64,000 nucleotides of DNA from Massilia kyonggiensis (GCF_024756235.1 NZ_JANUGY010000005.1:310001-374000), one strand, 5' to 3'; shown: positions 27,810-40,912, counted from the first letter of the stretch. The notes: generated from the sequence alone by a model not told the origin. Made by a program: numbers and translations.

Positions 27810-28421
27810 TCAGTGGTGCTTGTTGTCACTCTGGGTGTTCATCATGATCCGGTCGGTGTAGGCGATCGCCATGGCCGACAGCAGGAACACGGCGTGGATG
27901 CAGGTCTGCGCGATGATCGTCTTCGCGTCGTAGGACTGGGCGTTGATGAACGTCTTGAGCAGGTGGATCGACGAGATGCCGATGATCGCCATCGCCAGCT
28001 TGGTCTTCAGCACGGACGCGTTCACGTGCGACAGCCATTCCGGCTGGTCCGGATGGTCTTCCAGGTACATGCGCGACACGAACGTCTCGTAGCCGCCCAC
28101 GATCACCATGATCAGGAGGTTCGAGATCATGACGACGTCGATGAGGCCCAGCACGACGAGCATGATCGTCGTTTCGTTCAATTTGTTCGGCAGCGGCGCG
28201 CCCGGCACGGCGACTGCCTGGAAGATGTGCTGCAGCGCGGCTTCGTTGCCCATCGCGGCCAGGACGAGGTCCTTCAGTTCGACCCAGAAATGGAACACGT
28301 AAACGCACTGCGCGAGGATCAGGCCGAGGTAAAGAGGCAGTTGCAGCCAGCGGCTGGCGAACATGAAACTGGCGAGTGCGCTGCGTTTGCGCGGACTGGA
28401 GGAGGATTGCGAATCGTGCAT
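27810..28421 (-). CDS. UPF0114 (YqhA family) inner-membrane protein
   Basis: This 203-residue membrane protein has about four helices. Family marks are FASRWLQLPLYLGLILAQCVYVFHFW near 20, LGLIDVVMISNLLIMVIVGGYETFVSR near 91 and the helix with KLAMAIIGISSIHLLKTFI. Its function is not known. It is longer than E. coli YqhA (164) because of a polar N-terminal extension (HDSQSSSSPRKRS). It is upstream of fumA and divergent from acs. Confidence 0.88.
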   Translation of the reverse strand: MHDSQSSSSPRKRSALASFMFASRWLQLPLYLGLILAQCVYVFHFWVELKDLVLAAMGNEAALQHIFQAVAVPGAPLPNKLNETTIMLVVLGLIDVVMISNLLIMVIVGGYETFVSRMYLEDHPDQPEWLSHVNASVLKTKLAMAIIGISSIHLLKTFINAQSYDAKTIIAQTCIHAVFLLSAMAIAYTDRIMMNTQSDNKHH

Positions 28422-28633
28422 CTAAGCGGGCTTTCCAAAGCGGCGGCGGTCAGGACAGCTCAACATTCTACACCCGCCGCGCGTTGCCGGCACGGCGTCG
28501 TGGTATGCCGAAGGTTGATAGAATGGCCAGCGGGGATGCCGCCGGCGCGCCGCGTGGGGCCGTGTAAGGGCTCAGTAAGCGAGGGTGCTTAAGGTATTAG
28601 GCAAAATTACTACATCATCTATAGGAGACTAGT

Positions 28634-30625
28634 ATGGCCGAGAACGAGACCCAACAGCAGGGACTGCAGGAAAACCGTGTATTCCAGCCGCCCGCACAAT
28701 TCACCGCCAATGCCGCGATTTCCGGCATGGACGCGTACAACAAGCTGTGCGCCGAAGCCGCCAGCGACTACGAAGGTTTCTGGGCCCGCCTGGCGCGTGA
28801 GAACGTCGCCTGGCACAAACCCTTCACGCAAACCCTCGACGAATCGAATGCGCCGTTCTACAAATGGTTCGCGGATGGCCAGCTGAACGCATCGTACAAC
28901 TGCCTCGACCGCCAGATCGAGAACGGCAACGGCGACAAGACGGCGATCATCTTCGAAGCGGACGACGGCGCCGTCACCCGCGCCACGTACCGTGAACTGC
29001 ACGAGCGTGTGTGCAAATTTGCCAACGGCCTGAAAGCCCGCGGGATCAAGAAGGGCGACCGCGTCATCATCTACATGTCGATGTCGATCGAAGGCGTGGC
29101 CGCGATGCAGGCGTGCGCGCGCATCGGTGCGACGCACTCCGTCGTCTTCGGCGGCTTCTCCGCGAAATCGCTGCAGGAGCGCATCATCGACGCGGGCGCC
29201 GTCGCCGTCATCACGGCCGACGAGCAGCTGCGCGGCGGTAAATCGCTGCCGCTGAAAGCCATCGTCGACGAGGCGCTGGCGATGGGCGGTTGCGAGACGA
29301 TCCGCGACGTCATCGTCTACAAGCGCACCGGCGGCAACATCAACTTCCAGGAAGGCCGCGACCTGTGGCTGCACGACCTCGTCGACGGCCAGAGCGCACA
29401 GTGCGAGCCGGAGTGGGTGGATGCGGAACATCCGCTGTTCATCCTCTACACCTCGGGCTCGACGGGCACGCCGAAGGGCGTCCAGCACTCGACCGGCGGC
29501 TACCTGCTGTGGGCCGCGCTGACGATGAAGTGGACCTTCGACATCAAGCCTGACGACGTCTACTGGTGCACGGCCGATATCGGCTGGGTGACGGGCCACA
29601 CGTACATCTGCTACGGCCCGACCGCGGTCGGCGCCACGCAGATCGTGTTCGAAGGCGTGCCGACGTTCCCGAACGCCGGCCGCTTCTGGGAGACGATCGC
29701 CAAGCACAAGGTCAGCATCTTCTACACGGCGCCGACGGCGATCCGTTCGCTGATCAAGGCGTCGAACACGGACGAGAAGGTCCATCCGAAGAACTACGAC
29801 CTGTCCAGCCTGCGCCTGCTGGGCACCGTCGGCGAACCGATCAACCCGGAAGCGTGGATGTGGTACTACACCCAGATCGGCGGCCAGCGCTGCCCGATCG
29901 TGGACACCTTCTGGCAGACGGAAACGGGCGGCCACATGATCACCCCGCTGCCGGGCGCGACGCCGATGGTGCCGGGTTCGTGCACGTTGCCGCTGCCGGG
30001 CATCATGGCCGCCATCGTCGACGAGGCCGGCCATGACGTGCCGAACGGGCAGGGCGGCATCCTGGTCGTGAAGCGTCCGTGGCCGTCGATGATCCGCACC
30101 ATCTGGAACAACCCGGACCGTTTCCGCAGCGCCTACTACCCGGATGAACTGGGCGGCAAGTACTACCTGGCCGGCGACGGCGCGATCCGCAACAAGGACA
30201 CGGGCTATTTCACCATCACGGGCCGCATCGACGACGTGCTGAACGTTTCGGGTCACCGCATGGGCACGATGGAGATCGAGTCCGCGCTCGTGGCGCACCC
30301 GATCGTGGCGGAAGCGGCGGTCGTCGGCAAGCCGGACGAGACGACGGGCGAGGCGATCTGCGCGTTCGTCGTGCTGAAACAGGCGCGTCCGACCGGCGAG
30401 GAAGCGAAGAAGCTGGCCGCCGAGCTGCGCAACTGGGTCGGCAAGGAGATCGGTCCGATCGCCAAGCCGAAGGAGATCCGCTTCGGCGACAACCTGCCGA
30501 AGACCCGTTCGGGCAAGATCATGCGCCGCCTGCTGCGCGTGCTGGCCAAGGGCGAGACCATCACCCAGGACATCTCGACGCTGGAAAACCCGGCCATCCT
30601 GGAACAGCTGAAAGAATCTGCCTGA
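28634..30625 (+). CDS. acs: Acetyl-CoA synthetase
   Basis: This 663-residue AMP-forming ligase turns acetate into acetyl-CoA. The P-loop-like [19 protein letters not shown] lies near 274, [22 protein letters not shown] near 310 and the [14 protein letters not shown] adenylate motif near 429. The C-terminal lysine in [11 protein letters not shown] is the site regulated by acetylation in homologues. Length is standard. AGGAGAC spaces well to the ATG. The gene is divergent from the YqhA-family gene with a 212-base spacer and ends with a strong terminator. Confidence 0.96.
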   Translation: MAENETQQQGLQENRVFQPPAQFTANAAISGMDAYNKLCAEAASDYEGFWARLARENVAWHKPFTQTLDESNAPFYKWFADGQLNASYNCLDRQIENGNGDKTAIIFEADDGAVTRATYRELHERVCKFANGLKARGIKKGDRVIIYMSMSIEGVAAMQACARIGATHSVVFGGFSAKSLQERIIDAGAVAVITADEQLRGGKSLPLKAIVDEALAMGGCETIRDVIVYKRTGGNINFQEGRDLWLHDLVDGQSAQCEPEWVDAEHPLFILYTSGSTGTPKGVQHSTGGYLLWAALTMKWTFDIKPDDVYWCTADIGWVTGHTYICYGPTAVGATQIVFEGVPTFPNAGRFWETIAKHKVSIFYTAPTAIRSLIKASNTDEKVHPKNYDLSSLRLLGTVGEPINPEAWMWYYTQIGGQRCPIVDTFWQTETGGHMITPLPGATPMVPGSCTLPLPGIMAAIVDEAGHDVPNGQGGILVVKRPWPSMIRTIWNNPDRFRSAYYPDELGGKYYLAGDGAIRNKDTGYFTITGRIDDVLNVSGHRMGTMEIESALVAHPIVAEAAVVGKPDETTGEAICAFVVLKQARPTGEEAKKLAAELRNWVGKEIGPIAKPKEIRFGDNLPKTRSGKIMRRLLRVLAKGETITQDISTLENPAILEQLKESA

Positions 30626-30668
30626 CCATTCGGGCGCGTGATCGGTTACACTGATCACAGCAGAGTTG

Positions 30669-30702
30669 ACGCCGCACCGGGAGACCGGGGCGGCGTTTTT
30701 TT
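30669..30702 (+). terminator. Intrinsic terminator after acs
   Basis: ACGCCGC (30669-30675) pairs with GCGGCGT (30690-30696), enclosing CCGG-GAGA-CCGG. Seven T residues follow, and the stop codon of the convergent helicase gene lies within that T-run. Confidence 0.9.
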
Positions 30703-33700
30703 ATTGGGGCAGCGCCATCGTTTCCTGCGGGCGCGTCGGAATCGCCTGGAGCGGCAGCAGATCCATGACGTCGCAGAACAGCGCCCGGTTCTGCCAGTCG
30801 TCCCGGTCGCCGATCACGTAGAAGCGCCGCTTGGCCCGCGTCGCGGCCACGTTCAGGAGATTCGGCTCCGAAACGGCCCAGTTGCGGGCGCCCGCGCCGG
30901 CCGTGTTGCCGCCCAGGACCATGATGACGACCATCGCCTCCTTGCCCTGCATGGTGTGGATCGTGCCGAACACCATGCCTTTGCCGACGATTCGTTTGAG
31001 GTTGTTACGGACGTCGGTGAACGGCGTGATGACGGAGATGTCCCTGGCGTCGACGCCGTCCGCGCGCAAATGCGCCAGCAGCGCCTGCAAGGCCTGGCCT
31101 TCCTCGGGGACCCAGTTCCCCTGCGACGTGCCCTTGACGTGGATCCACCCGGTCGGCAAGCTGGCGCGGGTCTCTTTTTCCGGCTTGGGCGCCAGCGTGC
31201 CGTACACCATGGCCCCGTCGTAGGCGATGCGGTTGGCAAGCGCGTACATCGGCCTGTCGCAACGGCGATGCACGACCAGCGGCAGGCCGACCCACGTCTT
31301 GCTGCCGGATGGTCCGGCCAGGCGGCCCCACGGGGTGGCTTCGTCGGCCAGGGTTTGCGCGGATTGCCGGTTCGGGAGCCAGTGCGCATCGACCTGGTAA
31401 CGCGTGCGCATGTGTTCCAGCGCCGCGTCGGACACGGTGACGATGGGCTTGAGCTGCAGAGGATCTCCCACCAGCACGGCGCGCCGGGCGCGCCACAGTG
31501 CGCCCACCGCGGCCTGCGGCGGCGCCTGCCCGGCCTCGTCCACCATCAGCCACCCGATGTCGCCGGCCCGCAACGAGCCGAACGAGCGGGCAAACGACGC
31601 GAACGTGCTGCTCAGCACCGGAACGACCATGAACAACGACGCCCAGGCCGAGCGGACGGCGTCGCGCGACAGGCCCTGGAAGCGCGCGCCCGTCACGAGC
31701 GCGTTGGCGAGGAAGAGGTTGGTGCGCATCCGCGCCGCCTCCAGCTCGAAGAACGTCCGCTGGAGCTTGAGGGCCTGGACGAAGACGCGCGCGCGCGCCT
31801 GCCGCCAGCCTTCGATCTGCCAGGGCTCGGCCAGTTCGATGTCATCGCCGCGGCCGATCGTATCGCTTTGCAGCCAGACGACGAGGTGATCCGCCCGGTG
31901 GCGGGTGGCCAGGCCGGTCGCGTCCCGCGTCAGTGCTTTATCCTGCTCCTGCAAGCGAAGAAGGTCGCGGCGCGCTTCGGCGCTCTCCTGTTCCAGACTC
32001 GCCCGCGACGTGTCGAGTTGCCTGGCGAGGCGCGCGATCCGGGCGACTTCGGCCGAGGCCAGGTCACGCTCGGCCTCCAGCAACGCCAGCATCGCATTCC
32101 AGTCGCGTTGCGCCTTCCACAGGCTGCACAACTTCGCCCAGAACCCCGGTTTGCGGGTGAGGTGCTGCTTGAGCGTATCCAAACTGGTCTTGAGCGCGAG
32201 GCCGGCGGGGCCGCCTTCGTGGGCATCCAGGTGTGCGAGCCGCGCCACAGTGTCGGCGAGTTTGCGTTCCAGGACGCCTGCCGCGCCGGTTTTGTCGGCG
32301 ATCGTCTTCCGGGTCTGGCAGATCGTCCGGATCAACTCGCTGATGCGGCTTGCATCGGCGCCGGCCTTGCGCGCCTCCTCCTTGACCGCCGCGTAGTCCG
32401 ACACCGCCTGCCGCCACATCGCCTGGCGTTGCTCGGTGGAGCGGCCCGAGTTGACCTCAACCTGCGCGTTCAGCCAGGCCAGGAAGCCCTGCGGGCCTGG
32501 AGCTTGCCCCGGTTGCGCGTCGTCGTCCGGGATGGCCTCGTCGTCGTCGTCCGTTTCCGTGTCCGGCCTGGCGGTGCTGGCGTAGGGACGCTGGCCGAAG
32601 AAATAGCGATCGACGAACGTCGTGCGCCGGGCCTTGCTGCCCAGAGCCCCGGAAATCATTCCCCACGCCGGTTTGCCGCTGAGCAGTTCGCCCAGTTCGG
32701 CGAAATACTCGGCGTCGGGCAGCCAGCTCGCGTCGATCTTGTCACGTTGCGGCAATTCGAGCGTGACGTTTTCCACCGCGCCGTTGTTGGACGATGCGAC
32801 GACGATCTCGAACCCGAAGAGTGCCGGGTTAAGTTTAAAACTCGCCTGTTGCTTGCCGCCGTCGTTGGCGACTTCGCGTCCGTCGCTCACGAAGCCGTCG
32901 GAGGCGCGCCGCAGTTGGGCAAGCGCATCGGCGCGGCCGGTGATGATCGCGGCGACCAGGTCGCGCAGCAGCGTCGTCTTTCCCGTGCCCGGCGGGCCGT
33001 TAATGCCGAGCAGTCCCTGGCCGCCGGCGAGCGTCGACAGGATCGTGTTCACGGCCAGCTGCTGGGAGTGCACCAGTCCCAGATGCCGCTCGGTGGGCCA
33101 GCAACTGTCGGCGTAGGCAGCCGGCATGAGCCGCTCGACCAGCGGCAGCGATGCGCGGTCGTCGTCGACGTGCAGGCGCCGCTGCGGATCGTGCCGGCGC
33201 AGGTATTGATCGAGCGGCGCGCTCGTTTCGCCGTGTTGGATGGCGGCAGCGACGCCGGCCAGATCGCCGAGCAGGAAGCTGTTGAGCGGATCCTCTTCCG
33301 GCTCGCGCTTGTCCGGCTTGACGGGTTGGGAGCGGAAACGGCACACGACCCGCTCTGCACGGCCGAACAAGTCCGCCAGGCCCAGGAACCCGACCACCCA
33401 GTCCGTCAATGTGCGCAGGGCGTCGGCGGTGACGCGGCCCGTGAGCAGCGCGCTCGCCTGGTCGGCGGCGGCCTTTTGATCGAGCTCGAATCCCGCCGTC
33501 CAGTCTTTGCCGGCCAACACCCGTCCCAGCATCCACGCTTCCGTGGACAGCACGAAGCTGTCGTCGACCATGTGGCCGGCCATGGTGAATTTTGCGGCAA
33601 ACACTGCCGATTCCCGGAATTGCGGTTCGCGATAACCCTGATCGGCCCCGAAGGCTTCCCTGAGCTTGTCGGCGACCACGCGGCTGTCGTACAGGTGGGC

Positions 33701-33907
33701 AAAGAGTGTGTGGCTCCAGTCGCGCTTCTTGGGTAACGGCTGTCCGGCGACGATACTGTCGGGCGCCCAGGGAGGCACCAGGTGCCGGAGCGGCGTGTCG
33801 TGAATGAACGCGCCGTACAGGTTGCTGCGCTTTTTCAGCTTCGGTGCCGATTGGGGCTGAAGCAATTCGACTGCGTGCCAATAACGGACGATGCTTTCTT
33901 GCTCCAT
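30701..33907 (-). CDS. Large UPF1-like superfamily 1 helicase
   Basis: This 1068-residue protein has an unclassified N-terminal half-domain (about 1-280), a Walker A GPPGTGKTT at 304-312, a helicase motif Ia-like region (EIVVASSNNGAVENVTLELP), a long coiled-coil insert (about 490-660), Walker B LMVDEAGQAPP near 790, motif III GDPLQLKPI and C-terminal RecA motifs (FGTIHTMQGKEAMVV, VAATRAKRRFYVIGD). It should unwind or translocate on nucleic acid using ATP. The ATG at 33907 is chosen because GGAGG lies eight bases upstream; a GTG 15 bases earlier overlaps that site. No nuclease motif is visible. Long solo helicases of this class occur in defence islands, but nothing here proves such a job. A KTSC gene lies upstream on the same strand. 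Confidence 0.85.
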   Translation of the reverse strand: MEQESIVRYWHAVELLQPQSAPKLKKRSNLYGAFIHDTPLRHLVPPWAPDSIVAGQPLPKKRDWSHTLFAHLYDSRVVADKLREAFGADQGYREPQFRESAVFAAKFTMAGHMVDDSFVLSTEAWMLGRVLAGKDWTAGFELDQKAAADQASALLTGRVTADALRTLTDWVVGFLGLADLFGRAERVVCRFRSQPVKPDKREPEEDPLNSFLLGDLAGVAAAIQHGETSAPLDQYLRRHDPQRRLHVDDDRASLPLVERLMPAAYADSCWPTERHLGLVHSQQLAVNTILSTLAGGQGLLGINGPPGTGKTTLLRDLVAAIITGRADALAQLRRASDGFVSDGREVANDGGKQQASFKLNPALFGFEIVVASSNNGAVENVTLELPQRDKIDASWLPDAEYFAELGELLSGKPAWGMISGALGSKARRTTFVDRYFFGQRPYASTARPDTETDDDDEAIPDDDAQPGQAPGPQGFLAWLNAQVEVNSGRSTEQRQAMWRQAVSDYAAVKEEARKAGADASRISELIRTICQTRKTIADKTGAAGVLERKLADTVARLAHLDAHEGGPAGLALKTSLDTLKQHLTRKPGFWAKLCSLWKAQRDWNAMLALLEAERDLASAEVARIARLARQLDTSRASLEQESAEARRDLLRLQEQDKALTRDATGLATRHRADHLVVWLQSDTIGRGDDIELAEPWQIEGWRQARARVFVQALKLQRTFFELEAARMRTNLFLANALVTGARFQGLSRDAVRSAWASLFMVVPVLSSTFASFARSFGSLRAGDIGWLMVDEAGQAPPQAAVGALWRARRAVLVGDPLQLKPIVTVSDAALEHMRTRYQVDAHWLPNRQSAQTLADEATPWGRLAGPSGSKTWVGLPLVVHRRCDRPMYALANRIAYDGAMVYGTLAPKPEKETRASLPTGWIHVKGTSQGNWVPEEGQALQALLAHLRADGVDARDISVITPFTDVRNNLKRIVGKGMVFGTIHTMQGKEAMVVIMVLGGNTAGAGARNWAVSEPNLLNVAATRAKRRFYVIGDRDDWQNRALFCDVMDLLPLQAIPTRPQETMALPQ

Positions 33908-33956
33908 CAGGATATCCTCCACTGCATGGTCAAATCTCTTTCCTGTCGCTTAGTAG

Positions 33957-36339
<2,383 letters not shown>

Positions 36340-36343
<4 letters not shown>

Positions 36344-39027
36344 CCTTCCTTCAGCTTCTCGAGCTGTCCCTTCGCATACCCCGCACCCGACCCGTTCGGC
36401 GCCAGTTCGAGATAGGTCTTGTACGCCGTCTTCGCCTTCTCGCCATCTCCCGCGCGCGCATACGCGTCGCCCAGGTTCATGTATGCGATCGCGCGCGACG
36501 GATCCATCTTGATCGCGTTTTCGAACCAGCGTGCCGCTTCCGCGAACTTGTCCTGCTTGTAGAAGACGAAACCGAGATTGTTCGCCGCCAGCGCGAAATT
36601 TGGCCGCAGCTTCAGCGCTTCCGTGAATTGCGCTTCCGCCTGCGCGTACTGCTTTTCCTTGTACAGCTGCAGCCCGTGGTCGTTGGCGCGCTGCGCCTGC
36701 TGGCGGCTCGAGACCGGCACCGCGACCGGCGCCTTGATCGTCTGCTCGCCGCCCTGCAGGTCCTTCACGACGACGGGCGCGGTCGGCGCCGACGCCTTCG
36801 CGTCCAGCTTCGTGTTGAGCGCGATGGCATCGTTCGACAGCTGCGCCGTGTTCGTATTCAGGAACTCGCTTTCCTCGGGCAATTCGAACACGAAATCGCC
36901 GCCTTCGGAACCGGGCAGGCTGCCGAACGCGGGCGTCTGCTGCGACACGCTGGACACCGCCGGCGCCACATACGCCGCCAGCTCCGTCGCGGTGATCAGG
37001 CCGTCGCCGTTCAGGTCGGCCTTGCCGCCGAGGCCCTGCAGCAGCGTCCACGTGAACACGGAATGGCCGTTCGGACCGCCATCGGACACCATCTGGTCCG
37101 TGCCGCCCGCAGTCAGCATCTGGCGGCCGAGGCGCTTGGCGTTATCGCGCAAAAAGGCCGCGTTGGCGCCGCCGCGCGTGAGTCCGAGGCCGCTGTAGCA
37201 GGCATCCATCACGAACAGCACGTGCTTCGCGGGCAGGCTTTCGGCGATGTTCTGGATTTCCGTCATCGGAATGGCGTCGCTGGCCAGGTTGTCCGGATCG
37301 GCATCGTACGGGACGATGTAGCCGAGATCGCGGCCGGAACTCAGCTTGCGCGTGGCGCCGTGGCCCGCGAAGAACACGAACACGCGGTCATTCGGCTGCA
37401 GGCCGTGGCCGACGACGTCGTGGAATGCGGCGAGGATGCCGCGCCGTGTCGCCTGTTCGTTCTTCAGCGTGATCACGTGATCAAGCGCGAAGCCGAACTT
37501 CTGCACGAGCGCCTGCTCGACGCCTTCCGCATCGCGCACGGCATACTGCAGGCGCGGCCACTTCGGATAGCCGTCGACGCCGACGACGATCGCCCACGAG
37601 GACGCATAGCCCGTCGCTGCCGCACGCGCGACGGGCGCCGGCGCCGCATTCGCTCCGCCGCTCACGCGGAACGTATTGCCGTCCCAGCCGGCGAACTGGT
37701 AGCCCTCGGCGACGAGCCGGTCGAGGATCGCCGGCAGCGCCTTCACGGTACGCTCGTGGATGTCGTGGAACAGGATGATGCCGCGGCCTTCCTTGTCGAC
37801 CGCGCGCAGCACGCGGTCGGCGATGGACGAGGGCACCGGATCGGCCCAGTCCAGCGAGTCGATGTTCCACATGACGGACTTCAGGTGCGCATCGGCCAGC
37901 AGGTGCATGCCTTCCTTGTTGCGCGCGCCGTAGGGAAAGCGGAACAGCGCGGAGCGCTGCGGATCGACGGCCTTCAGCAGCGTGTCCGTATCGAGGATCT
38001 CGGACTTCAGACTGTCGCCGCTCTCCTTCGACAGCTGCGCGTGCGAGAAGCTGTGGTTCGCGAGCACGTAGCCCGCCGCCTTCAGCTTGCGGCTGACTTC
38101 CGCGCCCGCATTGAGACGCGCGGCGCCGTGCGCATCGAGCGTGCCGATGTTGCGGCCGACGCTGAAGAACACGGCGGGCGCATCGTACTGCTTGAGGATC
38201 GCGGCGATCTCCTCGCTGTAGCGGCGGTGCGGACCGTCGTCGAAGGTCAGCACGACCGTTTTCTTCGGCAGGGCCTTGCCGAAGATCTCGTCCTCTTCCT
38301 TTTGCGCGGTCGGGCTGCTGTCCTGGCCCGGCGGTTCCGGCTTGGCGGGGTAGGGCAGCACGATGCCGTAATCCTTGAGGATGCGGTCGCGCTGGTAGAG
38401 CGTCTCCAGGTACGCGACGTAGGTGTCCCACTTCTCGCGCTTGAGCGTGATGGAACGCGTCTCGAAGCGCCCGAAGACGGCGCGGATCTCCTTCTCGTAA
38501 TTGCGCTCGATCTCGGCCAGTGCATCGACGTCTTCCGAGATCCGCTTGTGCAGCTTGATCGCGGGCAGCGACGAATCCTTGGCGACGTTCGCCAGCAACG
38601 ACTGCATCAGTTCGCGGAACGCGAGACGGTCCGCGTCATACAGGCCTTCGCCCGACTCGACGTAATCGAGCAGGCCGCCGACCGCCTCGAAGCGGCGCGG
38701 ATTCTGCGACCCGACGAGGCTTGCCAGCGCATCGTCGATCCTGTTGATGCGTTCCTGGTTTTCATGGAACAGCTGCTGGCCGATGCGGTTGACTTCTTCC
38801 TGGCCCGTCGAGGAGAGCCCGGCTTCGTCCTGCGTCAGCACGATCATCTTGCGGTAGGCGGCCAGCACCTGCTGCATGTCGGCGGCGATGGCGGTGGCTT
38901 CCTTCGACGGGTTTTGTTGTGTTGCCTGGGCCGGTGGCGTCGGCTTGCGGTTGACGAGCCAGGTACCGCTGGCGGCACCGGCCGCGGCGACGGCGAAGAT
39001 GACGAGATAGAGGGCTTTGCGTTTCAC
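36340..39027 (-). CDS. NodB deacetylase / caspase-like peptidase / TPR fusion protein
   Basis: This is an 895-residue protein anchored by an N-terminal hydrophobic helix (about 5-25). A helical region follows (about 40-230). A polysaccharide-deacetylase domain covers about 250-450: TFDDGP at 261-266, HSFSH at 325-329, RFPYGARN near 363, LFHDIH at 419-424. A caspase-fold (C14) domain covers about 475-715, with His556 in FAGHG and Cys610 in DACYSG. Within it is an EF-hand-like loop DLNGDGLITATE (671-682). Three TPR-like repeats cover about 781-875. Every catalytic residue expected for both enzymes is present. The export topology suggests both work in the periplasm. The start is GTG with no Shine-Dalgarno sequence. 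Its true substrate is unknown. The domain mix is unusual. Confidence 0.88.
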
Positions 39028-39142
39028 GGCGGTGTTGAAAAAGTTTTATCGCGGCAACAATAGCACTAACGGCGTGACTTTTGCTAACGAAAATTTAACC
39101 TTTGTGGTGGCTCAAGCCGCAGATGTTTGCCCGTATGCCGAG

Positions 39143-40372
39143 CTATGGCCGCGGGTGGGAGTCGGCAACGACTACGTCGGGCTCGATTGCAAGCTTCGGT
39201 GCATGAGAAGTTAACGACTTATGCAGGAGTCTGACGATGAGTTTCCGGGCAGGTTCCTCAATGATTCGGTTTGCCACCACCGCAAATGGAATCAAGGTGA
39301 CCACAAGCAAAATGATTTTCAGGGGTAAGGGCAGGATTCGCGACTGAAAGAGCGGGTTGAAAGCACCGAGGATAGTTGCGTGTCCTAGATAAATGGCAAA
39401 TGACATCTTTCCCAGCCAAAGCAGGGGCTTATGGCTCAAAAGACGGCTTGCGGCACCTTGTAACGGTAGGACCGTGATGAGTGCCGCGGCAGCAGCTGGC
39501 ATTGCAAACGCGACTGCGGGGATATCGTGTGAAAACCATACTACGGACAACATCAGCATGAGCAGCACGACATCAGTGTGCTTGAGCCATGCGATTCGCC
39601 CGTTCTGACGCAGGCGAGTGTTCAAGAGATAGGAGAGCGCCCCTAGGAAAAACCCTCCGACACAGCGAAGGAAACCGGCATCGTACGTGACGTTGAGGCA
39701 CTCGCCCAGTACAAGGCATTCATGGCGCACTACCGAGAAATAGAACGCGACCGAAAACGATATGAGGATCGCGCCGACCGCGACAACGACCAGCCGTTTG
39801 CGTGCCAAAATAACTGCGGCCGCGAACAGGACATATGTCCAGAATTCCGTGCTGACGCTCCACGCGGGATAATTCGAATACAGGTAGCCGTACCAACCCA
39901 TGCTACTCGTGAAAGTCAGCCACGCAAGGAGTTTCAGGAGCGCCGAATCATCATCGGCTGGCGCCAAACCATGAGCGGGGGCTGCAACTACCGCTTTCAC
40001 AGCAGGGGTAATCTCAACCAGCAACCCTTGCAGGTACGGTGCAACAAGCTTGGTTGCGAGAAGAAAAGTGAACGTCGTAAACAGGAAAAGCGGATAGAGC
40101 CTGGCAAATCGCTTTCCAAGAAAGTCCATGAATGCTCGGCGATCAACCAGTCGCTGATAGTAGTTCAGCATCATGATGTAACCGCTGAGGACAAAAAACA
40201 CGTCCACAAAAAGATAAGAGCCGGCAATCAGGTTCGATTTGACGAGGCCAAAATGGTACAAGACGACAAGGGCTGCGCATATGCCGCGCAGTCCTTCGAA
40301 CGACTGGATTGTCGGAACGTCAAGGCTTCCAGCGCTCTTGGCAGGCAATGAAATCGGTGAGGAGACGGTCAT
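39143..40372 (-). CDS. Acyltransferase 3 family membrane protein (OafA-like)
   Basis: This 409-residue protein has about ten helices and the acyltransferase-3 marks SFEGLRGICAALVVLYHF near 24, FVDVFFVLSGYIMML near 60 and the C-terminal IIEEPARKLI. Members O-acetylate sugars on polysaccharides or lipids. The ATG at 40372 is chosen. A TTG 42 bases further out would add a short N-terminus, and neither has a Shine-Dalgarno sequence. Base composition is clearly richer in A and T than the neighbours, which suggests transfer, and the gene sits next to tRNA-Ser. It does not resemble a housekeeping unit. Confidence 0.88.
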   Translation of the reverse strand: MTVSSPISLPAKSAGSLDVPTIQSFEGLRGICAALVVLYHFGLVKSNLIAGSYLFVDVFFVLSGYIMMLNYYQRLVDRRAFMDFLGKRFARLYPLFLFTTFTFLLATKLVAPYLQGLLVEITPAVKAVVAAPAHGLAPADDDSALLKLLAWLTFTSSMGWYGYLYSNYPAWSVSTEFWTYVLFAAAVILARKRLVVVAVGAILISFSVAFYFSVVRHECLVLGECLNVTYDAGFLRCVGGFFLGALSYLLNTRLRQNGRIAWLKHTDVVLLMLMLSVVWFSHDIPAVAFAMPAAAAALITVLPLQGAASRLLSHKPLLWLGKMSFAIYLGHATILGAFNPLFQSRILPLPLKIILLVVTLIPFAVVANRIIEEPARKLIVRLLHKSLTSHAPKLAIEPDVVVADSHPRP

Positions 40373-40550
40373 GGTGTAGAGGGTGTCAGTTCGACTTGGC
40401 AGAAGAGCCGCCAAGCTGAACCGTGTACTTTACACTAGCTTTTTGACAACTGGTATCACAGGATTGAGCTTGACTTACTTATACAACATGCGACCAGCAA
40501 CGTTCATGCCCAGATCAGATTTCAATGGACGCTAAAAACGCTTGACGAAC

Positions 40551-40587
40551 AAAAAACCCGCGTTCTCTCAGGGAGTGACGCGGGTTT
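40551..40587 (-). terminator. Intrinsic terminator, minus strand, beyond the tRNA-Ser element
   Basis: AACCCGCGT (40555-40563) pairs with ACGCGGGTT (40578-40586). On the minus strand six T residues follow (40551-40556). Confidence 0.8.
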
Positions 40588-40617
40588 GGTGGACGACCTC
40601 GGATCGTCTGATACATG

Positions 40618-40732
40618 TTCCTGGCGGAGAGAGGGGGATTCGCCCACGTTCCGCGGGCCGCCCTTGCGCAAGCATGCGCAAGGCTTCGAATCCCCCGCGC
40701 AAGGCCCGCAGGGGCCTTGCTTCTCTCCGCCA
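40618..40732. repeat. Structured element repeating the 3' end of tRNA-Ser
   Basis: The 25 bases at 40618-40642 are identical to those at 40781-40805, the 3' end and flank of tRNA-Ser. Inside the element GGCGGAGAGA (40623-40632) pairs with TCTCTCCGCC (40722-40731). GGGGGATTCG (40633-40642) pairs with CGAATCCCCC (40687-40696). Two hairpins fill it: CCTTGCGCA/TGCGCAAGG (40662-40683) and GCAAGGCCC/GGGCCTTGC (40699-40720). It looks like an old tRNA or att duplication reshaped into a stable fold. No tRNA anticodon arm is visible. Confidence 0.6.
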
Positions 40733-40746
40733 TGAAACAATAAAAA

Positions 40747-40769
40747 ATGGCCACCCCAAGGGTGGCCAT
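40747..40769. terminator. Terminator after tRNA-Ser
   Basis: ATGGCCACCC (40747-40756) pairs with GGGTGGCCAT (40760-40769) around CAA. T-runs lie on both strands, the longer one on the minus strand (TTTTTTATTG), so it ends the tRNA-Ser transcript. Confidence 0.85.
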
Positions 40770-40784
40770 TTTCCATTGTATTCC

Positions 40785-40875
40785 TGGCGGAGAGAGGGGG
40801 ATTCGAACCCCCGATAGGCTATGAACCTATACACGCTTTCCAGGCGTGCGACTTAAACCACTCATCCATCTCTCC
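40785..40875 (-). tRNA. tRNA-Ser (GGA)
   Basis: This 91-base class-II tRNA has GGAGAGA/TCTCTCC acceptor pairing, a long variable arm (about 40813-40833) and an encoded CCA. The anticodon GGA is at 40839-40841 within CTGGAAA. Confidence 0.96.
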
Positions 40876-40912
40876 TGATGGGTTCACGAGCCAGCTGCTC
40901 GCGAAGCCGCCT

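Noticed and set aside
26306..27847. 513-residue plus-strand frame opposite fumA
   Set aside because: It is rich in His, Arg and Asp with no recognisable fold, and fumA has all three cluster cysteines in the other strand.
28619..33736. Long frames of 679 residues (minus) opposite acs and 1032 residues (plus) opposite the helicase
   Set aside because: Both are antisense shadows; acs and the helicase have clear catalytic motifs and ribosome sites on the other strand.
40618..40732. A second full tRNA gene
   Set aside because: It has tRNA-Ser-like ends but no anticodon or D arm, and the inner pairings are not cloverleaf.
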